DNA of 5,614 bases from JBBIOI01 sp037443425 (lineage in GTDB: Bacteria > Desulfobacterota > BSN033 > UBA1163), in NCBI GenBank assembly GCA_037443425.1, contig JBBIOI010000170.1:1-5614 (forward strand). The letters run 5' to 3'. Position 1 is the stretch's first letter. Each line of letters starts with the position of its first letter. Under the pieces are notes generated by a model, which had not been told where the DNA came from, did no database searches, and saw only the letters and a program-made list of their open reading frames with translations. Below, one piece after another: positions 1-5,151 of the stretch. Position numbers and translations under genes: made by a program.

Positions 1-2
1 CC

Positions 3-21
3 AGTCTTTTAAAGACTTTTT
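3..21 (+). terminator. Possible small rho-independent terminator of an upstream gene
   Basis: AGTCTT (3-8) and AAGACT (12-17) form a perfect inverted repeat around a 3-nt loop, followed by a T-run (17-21). This has the shape of a weak terminator for a gene left of the window. The stem is short and AT-rich, so it could also be a protein-binding palindrome belonging to the toxin-antitoxin promoter region that starts just after it. Confidence 0.35.
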
Positions 22-24
22 CAG

Positions 25-43
25 AGATTATTATAAATAATCT
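25..43. promoter_or_regulatory. Inverted repeat just upstream of the vapBC promoter (candidate operator O1)
   Basis: AGATTATT (25-32) and AATAATCT (36-43) are perfect 8-bp arms separated by 3 nt. The repeat ends on the first base of the -35 hexamer. It shares the core ATTATT...AATAAT with the second repeat at 66-84, and the centres are 41 bp apart, close to four helical turns. Ribbon-helix-helix antitoxins commonly bind such palindromes to repress their own operon. Binding here is inferred. Confidence 0.5.
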
Positions 44-71
44 TGACAAAATAGTATTTTTAAAATATTAT
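43..71 (+). promoter_or_regulatory. Sigma70-type promoter of the vapBC operon
   Basis: A perfect -35 box TTGACA (43-48) and a near-perfect -10 box TATTAT (66-71) are separated by 17 bp. Transcription should start near position 78, giving a leader of about 24 nt before the antitoxin start codon at 102. The -10 box lies inside a perfect palindrome, so a bound repressor would block RNA polymerase. Confidence 0.75.
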
Positions 72-84
72 TAATTTAATAATA
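66..84. promoter_or_regulatory. Palindrome over the -10 box and start site (candidate operator O2)
   Basis: TATTATTAA (66-74) and TTAATAATA (76-84) are perfect 9-bp arms around a single central T. The palindrome covers the -10 box and the predicted transcription start, a classic position for autorepression by a type II antitoxin. It is purely A/T, so chance is a concern. Its exact symmetry and the related repeat at 25-43 support a real operator. Confidence 0.5.
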
Positions 85-101
85 GTCTAAGAGGATTTCT
101 T

Positions 102-362
102 ATGCCTAAATATCTTAAAAAAATCCAGGTGTTAGTTACCGAAAAACAATATGAAGATCTACAAGAGATCGCATCCCAAAAAGGTAAAAAAATTGGAACT
201 CTGGTTCGTGAAGCCATTGAAGAGTATCACCTCAAGAAAAAGAGGGAGCGTGAAATTGCAGAGGCTGCTGACCGATTGCTTTCCTTGCCTCCTGTTCCTG
301 TTCCTGAGACATGGGAAGAATTTGAGAAAGAACTTGCTCGGGAGCATGTATTTCACAAATGA
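102..362 (+). CDS. Ribbon-helix-helix (CopG/VapB-like) antitoxin
   Basis: An 86-aa protein, the likely antitoxin of the downstream PIN toxin. Residues 6-13 (KKIQVLVT) read as the RHH beta strand; residues 14-26 and 31-46 read as the two helices that dimerise and bind DNA. A lysine/arginine-rich hinge (45-50) leads to a C-terminal tail with a proline-rich turn (LPPVPVP, 62-68) and an acidic helix (69-82), the usual arrangement for a tail that wraps the toxin. The start at 102 is supported by GAGGA (91-95), 6 nt upstream. The stop codon overlaps the toxin start (ATGA). As known for this family, it should neutralise the toxin and repress the promoter, whose palindromes are at 25-43 and 66-84. 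No symbol finer than VapB-like can be justified. Confidence 0.8.
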   Translation: MPKYLKKIQVLVTEKQYEDLQEIASQKGKKIGTLVREAIEEYHLKKKREREIAEAADRLLSLPPVPVPETWEEFEKELAREHVFHK

Positions 363-781
363 AAACTCCCCAATTTTTCATCGACACAAATATTTTTATA
401 TACTCTGTAGGAACAGACCATCCTCTTAAGCCCTCATGTATTAAGGTTATCCAAAAAATTCGCGATAAAAAGATAAACGCAATATTAAGTGCCGAGATTA
501 TTCAAGAGATTCTTTATCGTTATCAATCTATCAAAAAGCTTGGTCTTGGGATTCGGCTTGCAAACGAAGCAATTTTACTTTCTACTCAAGTCTTTCCAAT
601 AACAAAAAAAGAGATTTCTCTTGCACTTGAAATTTTGAAATCTAATCCAGAAATTCAAGTAAGGGATGCTTTTCACGCCGCCTCGATGATAAATAATGGG
701 ATAAAAGAAATAATATCTACCGATTCCCATTTTGATTTGATTAAAGAGATCAAACGAATAGATCCCCAAAATATAATTTGA
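359..781 (+). CDS. vapC: PIN-domain toxin, VapC-like endoribonuclease
   Basis: A 140-aa single-domain PIN protein of normal VapC length. The acidic residues that coordinate Mg2+/Mn2+ in PIN nucleases are visible: D9 in FFIDTN (6-11), E50 in IIQEIL (47-52), D103 in VRDAFHAA (101-108) and D122 in STDSHFD (120-126). VapC toxins cleave tRNAs or rRNA and stop translation when the antitoxin is lost; the RNA target here cannot be predicted. The ATG at 359 overlaps the antitoxin TGA by 4 nt, so translation is probably coupled; a weak GGAG sits at 341-344. The gene appears intact. Stability module, phage defence or simple selfish persistence all remain possible. Confidence 0.85.
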   Translation: MKTPQFFIDTNIFIYSVGTDHPLKPSCIKVIQKIRDKKINAILSAEIIQEILYRYQSIKKLGLGIRLANEAILLSTQVFPITKKEISLALEILKSNPEIQVRDAFHAASMINNGIKEIISTDSHFDLIKEIKRIDPQNII

Positions 782-838
782 TTAAAGGACAATATCTTCA
801 TTATATAATATATCTGTTTAATAAAAATTTTTTGGTGC

Positions 839-861
839 GTATTACATCCATAATACTTTTT
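839..861 (+). terminator. Possible weak terminator of the vapBC operon
   Basis: GTATTA (839-844) and TAATAC (851-856) form a perfect 6-bp stem with a 6-nt loop (CATCCA), directly followed by five Ts (857-861). The position, 57 nt after the vapC stop, suits a terminator. The stem has only two G-C pairs, so it would be weak and is uncertain. Confidence 0.35.
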
Positions 862-996
862 GTTACATCCTTCTTGCCATTAATCATGAAAAGGCCTTAA
901 AAAGATATTGAATCATAAGAAGTAAAAACCTGTTTAATACTTAACACCTTCATATCCCTAATAAAAGAGGGAAACCTTCGATTTCGCCCGAATAGA

Positions 997-1067
997 GACT
1001 TTATAGATACAAATGCGTTCTTGTTTTAATGAGTAAAATTAATACGGTTGAAATTCTTTATAGAAAG
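997..1067 (+). pseudogene. Decayed fragment of a second PIN (VapC-like) toxin gene
   Basis: Reading from 997 gives DFIDTNAFLF then a stop (1027-1029). FIDTN is the hallmark N-terminal PIN motif, as in the intact toxin at 359-781. A second frame starting at ATG 1029 gives MSKINTVEILYRKC; its EILYR matches EILYR at residues 50-54 of the intact toxin. The two motifs are in the right order but in different frames, and only about 50 nt apart instead of about 123. That fits an internal deletion plus a frameshift. No start codon, antitoxin partner or C-terminal PIN motif (DxxHAA, STD) remains. The call rests on two short motifs and could be chance. Confidence 0.4.
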
Positions 1068-1109
1068 TGTCACAATTTAGTCTCGGAAGATTAGATAATA
1101 AAATAAAAA

Positions 1110-1250
1110 CTAAATTGAGCGATTTTTTACTAAAAACCTCTATTTATAAGTCATTGCGAGCACTCACCAAAGGGTGTGTGGCTATCTTATATAAAAATGA
1201 GATTACTTCGGCTTTGCCTTGCAATGACAATCTTGAATAGCTCAATTTAG
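1110..1250. mobile_element. MITE-like palindromic element with nested inverted repeats
   Basis: Perfect 11-bp terminal arms CTAAATTGAGC (1110-1120) and GCTCAATTTAG (1240-1250) enclose 119 bp. Directly outside each arm lies ATAAAAA (1103-1109 and 1251-1257), which could be a 7-bp target-site duplication, though it is low-complexity. Inside is a second inverted repeat, GTCATTGCGAG (1150-1160) with CTTGCAATGAC (1218-1228), one mismatch. Further inside are a hairpin at 1161-1180 (CACC/GGTG core) and a central hairpin at 1184-1203. The GTCATTGCGAG...GCAATGAC theme is known from interspersed palindromic repeats in many bacterial genomes. It encodes no protein, so any movement would depend on a transposase elsewhere. 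Confidence 0.55.
1150..1228. repeat. Interspersed palindromic repeat, GTCATTGCGAG type
   Basis: This is the inner palindrome of the MITE-like element: 11-bp arms with one G/A difference, a side hairpin CAC-T-CACC/GGTG-T-GTG (1161-1180) and a central stem ATCTTAT/ATGAGAT (1184-1190 with 1197-1203). The right half (GATTACTTCGGCTTTGCCTTGC) looks like a worn copy of the usual GATTGCTTCGGCTTCGCCTCGC pattern. Only one copy lies in this window. Confidence 0.6.
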
Positions 1251-1261
1251 ATAAAAATAAT
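1233..1261 (+). promoter_or_regulatory. Candidate promoter of tRNA-Lys/tRNA-Leu/tig
   Basis: TTGAAT (1233-1238) and AATAAT (1256-1261), spaced 17 bp, match 4/6 and 5/6 of the sigma70 consensus. The predicted start (about 1268) is almost at the mature tRNA-Lys 5' end, much as for the tRNA-Val promoter later in the window. The -35 box and most of the spacer lie within the right end of the palindromic element. No better promoter was found just upstream of the tRNAs. Confidence 0.4.
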
Positions 1262-1268
1262 TAAAAGT

Positions 1269-1344
1269 GAGCCGTTAGCTCAATCGGTAGAGCAACTGAC
1301 TCTTAATCAGTAGGTTGCAGGTTCGATTCCTGCACGGCTCACCA
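1269..1344 (+). tRNA. tRNA-Lys (anticodon CTT)
   Basis: A 76-nt cloverleaf decoding AAG. The acceptor GAGCCGT (1269-1275) pairs with ACGGCTC (1334-1340), followed by discriminator A and encoded CCA (1342-1344). The D stem is GCTC/GAGC. The anticodon stem ACTGA/TCAGT holds loop CTCTTAA with anticodon CTT at 1302-1304. The T arm carries GTTCGATTC. It lies 10 nt before tRNA-Leu, and the two are probably cut from one transcript. Confidence 0.97.
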
Positions 1345-1354
1345 TTATATTATA

Positions 1355-1441
1355 GCCGAGGTGGCGAAATTGGCATACGCGCGAGACTTAGGATCTCGTG
1401 GTCGCAAGACTGTGCGGGTTCAAATCCCGCCCTCGGCACCA
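1355..1441 (+). tRNA. tRNA-Leu (anticodon TAG)
   Basis: An 87-nt class II tRNA with a long variable arm, typical of leucine tRNAs, decoding CUN codons. The acceptor GCCGAGG (1355-1361) pairs with CCTCGGC (1431-1437), then A and encoded CCA (1439-1441). The anticodon stem CGAGA/TCTCG (1382-1386, 1394-1398) holds loop CTTAGGA with TAG at 1389-1391. The variable arm is around 1399-1413. The tig start codon follows only 28 nt after the CCA. Confidence 0.97.
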
Positions 1442-1469
1442 GAGAATAGATCAGAAAGGTAAATCGATA

Positions 1470-2753
1470 ATGGATGTAAATATTGAAGAGATAAGTCCTG
1501 TGAAAAAGAAAGTAACGGTTGAAATTCCGGTTGAAATGGTTTCAAAAGAGATCGATTCGGCATATGAAGGACTGAAAAAAAAGGCAAAGATAAAAGGGTT
1601 TCGACCGGGAAAAGCCCCAAGGAGTATTCTTGAGAGATATTTCAAGGACTACGTGAAGGCAGAGGTTATCCAGAAGCTTATAGAAGAGACATATCAAAAT
1701 GCTATCTCTGAAAATAATCTAAATCCAATATCTCCGCCATTGATAGATCCTGGAGAACTTGAAGCAGGAAAATCATTCCAATATACTGCTATTATTGAAG
1801 TTAAACCAGATTTTCAATTGGAAGAATATCTGGGTCTAAAAATAGAAGCAAGTAAGGAACCTGTTAAAGATGAAGAGATAGAGGAAAGGCTTAAGAATCT
1901 TCAGAACATGCATGCCAGCATTAAAACGGTTAATGAACAAAGACCCGTTCAGGCAGGAGATTATGTTATAATTGATTATGAGGCAAAAGAAGGAGGAAAG
2001 ACTATTGAGGGAGGAAAGGCAATAAATTTCAGCGTTGAGATTGGTAGGGGGCAATTTATTAAAGAATTAGAAGAAAAATTGATCGGAATGAAAATCGATG
2101 AAGAAAAAGAAATAGAGATTTCATTTCCCAAAGACTATGGATACAAAAAATGGGCAAACAAAAAAATCTCCTTCCATGTAAGGATTAAAGAGGTTAAAGA
2201 AAAGATACTTCCTCCTATTGATGATGAGTTTGCAATGGATGTAGGTGGCTATTCATCTCTGGAAGAACTGAAGGCACGATTAAAGGAAGAAATCGAAAGA
2301 GAAAAGGAACTCGAATGGAAACGTCAATTGAAAGAAAAGATCGTAGATCAGTTAATCGAAAAAAATAGATTTGAGGTTCCTGAGTCCATGATTGAGAGAC
2401 AGGCAAAGATTCTTGTTTCAAATACCAAGCTCAGGTTAGCTACTCAAGGTCTCTCTTTAAAGAATTTGGATACTACCGAAGATGAATTATTAAAAGAGTA
2501 TCAAGATCTGGCTGAGAGACAAGTTAGAACCATGCTTATACTTGAAAAGATCGCCGAAAAAGAAGGGATTTCTATAAGTGAAGATGAGATTGAGAATCGT
2601 TTTAAGGAGCTTTCTGAAGAGACAAATCAGAAATTAGATTTGATAAAGAGATATTATGAAAGAAATGAACTCATCACCGATTTGAAGAAAGAGATGTTAA
2701 TGGAGAAAACCTTAAATTTCCTTTTTGAGAGGGCTGAAATCACTTCAAATTAA
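1470..2753 (+). CDS. tig: Trigger factor (ribosome-associated chaperone/PPIase)
   Basis: A 427-aa protein of normal length (E. coli 432). Trigger factor binds ribosomal protein L23 at the exit tunnel and shelters nascent chains. Residues 1-112 are the ribosome-binding domain, with GFRPGKAP (43-50) holding the signature loop. Residues 158-243 form the FKBP-type peptidyl-prolyl isomerase domain (GDYVIIDYEA from 163, GMKIDEEKE, FPKDYGY). The rest, with DDEFA and SSLEELKARL, is the helical C-terminal substrate cradle. The frame is open upstream into tRNA-Leu (an ATG at 1398), but that start lies inside the tRNA gene. ATG 1470, with AGAAAGG (1453-1459) 10 nt before, gives the standard N-terminus MDVNIEEISPV. 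It is probably co-transcribed with the tRNAs, and clpP follows after 44 nt. Confidence 0.95.
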   Translation: MDVNIEEISPVKKKVTVEIPVEMVSKEIDSAYEGLKKKAKIKGFRPGKAPRSILERYFKDYVKAEVIQKLIEETYQNAISENNLNPISPPLIDPGELEAGKSFQYTAIIEVKPDFQLEEYLGLKIEASKEPVKDEEIEERLKNLQNMHASIKTVNEQRPVQAGDYVIIDYEAKEGGKTIEGGKAINFSVEIGRGQFIKELEEKLIGMKIDEEKEIEISFPKDYGYKKWANKKISFHVRIKEVKEKILPPIDDEFAMDVGGYSSLEELKARLKEEIEREKELEWKRQLKEKIVDQLIEKNRFEVPESMIERQAKILVSNTKLRLATQGLSLKNLDTTEDELLKEYQDLAERQVRTMLILEKIAEKEGISISEDEIENRFKELSEETNQKLDLIKRYYERNELITDLKKEMLMEKTLNFLFERAEITSN

Positions 2754-2797
2754 ATAGATTTTTTACTTAAGAATCTGAAAGGGGTGCAAAAGGACCT

Positions 2798-3391
2798 ATG
2801 ACGCTGATACCAATTGTAATCGAAAGAGATGGCAGGGGTGAAAGGGCTTATGATATCTATTCTCGTCTTTTAAAAGAGAGGATCGTCTTTGTAGGAACAG
2901 CCATTGATGACGATGTGGCCAATCTTGTTATTGCACAGATGCTTTTCTTGGAATCTGAAGACCCTGACAAAGATATCCACCTCTACATCAATTCACCAGG
3001 AGGTATCGTTACCTCAGGTCTTGCAATTTATGATACCATGCAGTATATAAGACCACATGTTTCTACCATATGCATGGGACAGGCTGCCAGTATTGCTGCC
3101 CTGCTTTTAGCAGCAGGAGAAAAAGGTAAACGATATGCCCTTCCCCATGCAAGAATCCTCATCCACCAACCCATGGGAGGTTTCCAGGGGCAGGCAACAG
3201 ACGTAGATATCCAGGCAAAAGAGATACTGAGGATGAGAGAGGAACTCAATAAGATCATGGCCAAACATACCAATCAACCCATTGAAAAGATCCAGGCCGA
3301 TACCGAAAGAGATTTCTATATGACTGGTTATCAGGCCAAGGAGTATGGTATTATTGATGAAGTGGTCGAAAAAAGACCCGTAAAATCTTAA
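2798..3391 (+). CDS. clpP: ATP-dependent Clp protease, proteolytic subunit
   Basis: A 197-aa serine peptidase that forms the two-ring 14-mer degradation chamber and works with ClpX (gene next door). The catalytic triad is complete: S98 in MGQAASIAALLL, H123 in ILIHQPMGG and D172 in ERDFYM. The oxyanion/substrate strand NSPGG (65-69) and the N-terminal axial-loop sequence IPIVIERDGRGERAYDIYSRLL are present. Unlike E. coli ClpP, which has a 14-aa propeptide, this protein starts at the equivalent of the mature N-terminus plus Met-Thr, so little or no processing is expected. A purine-rich GAAAGGGG (2777-2784) lies 13 nt before the ATG; AGGA at 2791-2794 is closer than usual. The gap to clpX is 22 nt, so an operon is likely. 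Confidence 0.97.
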   Translation: MTLIPIVIERDGRGERAYDIYSRLLKERIVFVGTAIDDDVANLVIAQMLFLESEDPDKDIHLYINSPGGIVTSGLAIYDTMQYIRPHVSTICMGQAASIAALLLAAGEKGKRYALPHARILIHQPMGGFQGQATDVDIQAKEILRMREELNKIMAKHTNQPIEKIQADTERDFYMTGYQAKEYGIIDEVVEKRPVKS

Positions 3392-3413
3392 TAATAAAAG
3401 AGAGGAGTGAAAG

Positions 3414-4664
3414 ATGAAGTCCGACGGTGGAAATTATGGAACCGTTCTTCATTGTTCTTTCTGTGGAAAGAGTCAAGATGAAGTAAGAAAACTTATTGCC
3501 GGTCCAACCGTATATATATGTGACGAATGCATAGAATTATGTAACGAAATCATAGCAGAAGAAGCTGAGGAGAGATTTGTACCCGGCAAATTAACCGTCC
3601 CAAAACCGGCTGAGATAAAGGCAAAATTAGATGAATATGTTATTGGTCAGGAGCATGCAAAAAAGATTCTTTCTGTTGCAGTACATAATCATTATAAGAG
3701 GATCGAGTCAAAATCAATCTCAACCGATGTAGAGCTTCAGAAGTCAAACATACTATTAATTGGTCCAACCGGATCTGGAAAGACCCTCCTTGCGCAGACA
3801 CTTGCCCGTATCCTTGATGTTCCATTCACAATAGCAGATGCAACATGTTTAACCGAGGCTGGATATGTTGGTGAAGATGTAGAGAATATCATTCTAAGTC
3901 TCCTTCAAGCAGCAGACTACGATATTGAGAGATGTCAGAAAGGTATAGTCTATATTGATGAGATTGATAAGATATCAAGGAAGTCTGATAGTCCTTCTAT
4001 CACCAGAGACGTTTCTGGAGAAGGTGTTCAACAGGCCCTTCTTAAGATTATTGAAGGTACAATCGCCAGTGTTCCACCTAAAGGCGGAAGAAAACATCCT
4101 CAGCAAGAATTTATTCAGGTTGACACAACAAATATACTTTTTATCTGTGGAGGGGCATTTGTCGGTTTAGAAAAGATTATCGAACAGAGAATCGGTGGAA
4201 AGACAATGGGATTTGGGGCTGATATAAAATCGAAAGATGATTATAGCATCGATGATCTCTTAAGAGAGGTACAGCCTGAAGACCTATTAAAATTTGGATT
4301 GATACCAGAATTCATCGGAAGACTTCCAGTGATTGCTACCCTTACAGAGTTAAGCCTCGAGGCACTTGTAGATATTTTGAAGAAGCCAAAGAATGCATTG
4401 GTTAAGCAGTATCAGAAACTCTTCGAGTTTGAAAATGTTAAGCTCAGATTTACTGAAGGTGCCTTAATGGCAATAGCCCGTGAGGCCTTAAAAAGGAAGT
4501 CTGGGGCACGAGGCCTTAGGTCTATAATGGAGAATATAATGCTTGATGTTATGTATGAGATCCCGTCTCAACCGAATATAAAGGAGTGTATAATTAGTGA
4601 AGAGGTTGTTTTAAATAAAGAAAGCCCGATACTCCTTTATGAAAAAGAGGTTGAAGTTGCATAA
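3414..4664 (+). CDS. clpX: ATP-dependent Clp protease, ATP-binding subunit ClpX
   Basis: A 416-aa AAA+ unfoldase, full length. It unfolds tagged substrates and threads them into ClpP. Visible in order: the N-terminal zinc-binding domain with C14, C17, C36 and C39 (substrate/adaptor docking and dimerisation); Walker A GPTGSGKT (117-124); pore-1 loop GYVG (150-153); Walker B IVYIDEID (178-185); RKH pore loop (226-228); the ClpP-contact loop, here MGF (265-267) where IGF is common; arginine finger R303 in EFIGRLP; and sensor-2 GARGLRS (364-370). The MGF variant is a conservative change and should still dock. The start at 3414 has a good ribosome site (AGAGGAG, 3400-3406). The stop lies 2 nt before a tRNA promoter. 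Confidence 0.98.
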   Translation: MKSDGGNYGTVLHCSFCGKSQDEVRKLIAGPTVYICDECIELCNEIIAEEAEERFVPGKLTVPKPAEIKAKLDEYVIGQEHAKKILSVAVHNHYKRIESKSISTDVELQKSNILLIGPTGSGKTLLAQTLARILDVPFTIADATCLTEAGYVGEDVENIILSLLQAADYDIERCQKGIVYIDEIDKISRKSDSPSITRDVSGEGVQQALLKIIEGTIASVPPKGGRKHPQQEFIQVDTTNILFICGGAFVGLEKIIEQRIGGKTMGFGADIKSKDDYSIDDLLREVQPEDLLKFGLIPEFIGRLPVIATLTELSLEALVDILKKPKNALVKQYQKLFEFENVKLRFTEGALMAIAREALKRKSGARGLRSIMENIMLDVMYEIPSQPNIKECIISEEVVLNKESPILLYEKEVEVA

Positions 4665-4666
4665 AC

Positions 4667-4695
4667 TTGACACAAAGCTAATAAAGAAATAAAAT
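4667..4695 (+). promoter_or_regulatory. Strong sigma70 promoter of tRNA-Val/tRNA-Asp
   Basis: Perfect TTGACA (4667-4672), a 17-bp spacer and TAAAAT (4690-4695, 5/6 consensus). Transcription should start near 4702, only a few bases before the mature tRNA-Val 5' end. The -35 box begins 2 nt after the clpX stop codon, so the tRNA pair does not depend on the clp transcript, although read-through from clpX is possible as no terminator intervenes. Confidence 0.75.
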
Positions 4696-4704
4696 TAATA
4701 AAAA

Positions 4705-4780
4705 GGGCGGATAGCTCAGGTGGGAGAGCGTCGGCCTTACAAGCCGGAGGTCACAGGTTCGAGCCCTGTTCCGCCTACCA
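4705..4780 (+). tRNA. tRNA-Val (anticodon TAC)
   Basis: A 76-nt cloverleaf. The acceptor GGGCGGA (4705-4711) pairs with TCCGCCT (4770-4776, one G-T pair), then A and encoded CCA (4778-4780). The D stem is GCTC/GAGC. The anticodon stem TCGGC/GCCGG holds loop CTTACAA with TAC at 4738-4740. The T arm carries GGTTCGAGCC. It decodes GUN valine codons and lies 15 nt before tRNA-Asp. Confidence 0.97.
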
Positions 4781-4795
4781 TGTGAATAAGCAATG

Positions 4796-4872
<77 letters not shown>

Positions 4873-4893
4873 ATGATTTCAATAACTTAGACG

Positions 4894-4945
4894 ATTTTTT
4901 ACTGTCACCAGACTGTTTCCAGGAAGCAATCTTGAGCTAAAAAAT
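4894..4945. repeat. Small inverted repeat after tRNA-Asp
   Basis: ATTTTTTA (4894-4901) and TAAAAAAT (4938-4945) are perfect 8-bp arms 36 nt apart. The left arm sits in CGATTTTTTACT, which also occurs just inside the left end of the palindromic element (1120-1131). CAATCTTGA near the right arm (4927-4935) also occurs in that element (1228-1236). It may be a badly worn relative of that element, but the arms are low-complexity. Confidence 0.3.
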
Positions 4946-4964
4946 ATAGGGAACAAAAACGGAG

Positions 4965-5141
4965 ATGGCTCGAAAATGGGCTAAGAAGATTGGAGATGGT
5001 AAAGAGATTTTATTGGGACTCTGTGAGGGACACGGAACAAGGGTTTCTCTTTACCGACAGGGAAAGCAACTATTTATAGAACACGCCTCTTTTGTCAGCT
5101 ATAAGCCATCCGCTGGAGTGATTTGTTATGCATTTCTTTAA
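4965..5141 (+). CDS. Doubtful small ORF, 58 aa, unrecognised
   Basis: ATG at 4965 opens a 58-codon frame ending TAA 5139-5141; an in-frame stop lies at 4947-4949. TAGGGA (4947-4952), 12 nt before the ATG, could serve as a ribosome site. The product starts MARKWAKKIGDGKEILLG, is basic at the N-terminus, has two cysteines (C20, C54), and shows no signal peptide, membrane segment or family motif. It ends 10 nt before the convergent minus-strand gene. I do not recognise it; a chance ORF or a leftover of a larger gene is equally likely. Confidence 0.25.
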   Translation: MARKWAKKIGDGKEILLGLCEGHGTRVSLYRQGKQLFIEHASFVSYKPSAGVICYAFL

Positions 5142-5151
5142 TCATAGGGTG

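Larger units (their letters stand above)
782..1109. other. AT-rich intergenic stretch with remnants, no intact gene
   Basis: Between vapC and the palindromic element there is no ORF of credible length on either strand. The stretch holds a weak stem-loop with a T-run (839-861) and what looks like a decayed piece of a second PIN toxin gene (about 997-1067). The rest shows no recognisable coding or RNA signal. It reads as eroded accessory DNA between the toxin-antitoxin module and the tRNA/tig block. Confidence 0.6.

Noticed and set aside
801..887. Minus-strand 28-aa ORF starting MINGKKDVTKSIMDV
   Set aside because: Too short, no family motif and closely bounded by an upstream stop; indistinguishable from chance in AT-rich DNA.
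1110..1250. Structured non-coding RNA or riboswitch leader for the tRNA/tig operon
   Set aside because: The nested hairpins are better explained by a known class of interspersed palindromic repeats, and the likely promoter lies at its downstream end, so it would not be in the transcript.
1398..1469. N-terminal extension of trigger factor from an ATG at 1398
   Set aside because: It would translate the 3' half of tRNA-Leu; ATG 1470 has a ribosome site and gives the family's standard N-terminus and length.
3955..4170. 71-aa plus-strand ORF and other overlapping frames within tig, clpP and clpX
   Set aside because: They lie in alternative frames of fully conserved housekeeping genes and show no independent signals.
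4873..4903. Rho-independent terminator of the tRNA-Val/tRNA-Asp unit
   Set aside because: A T-run is present at 4895-4900 but no stable stem precedes it outside the tRNA itself.
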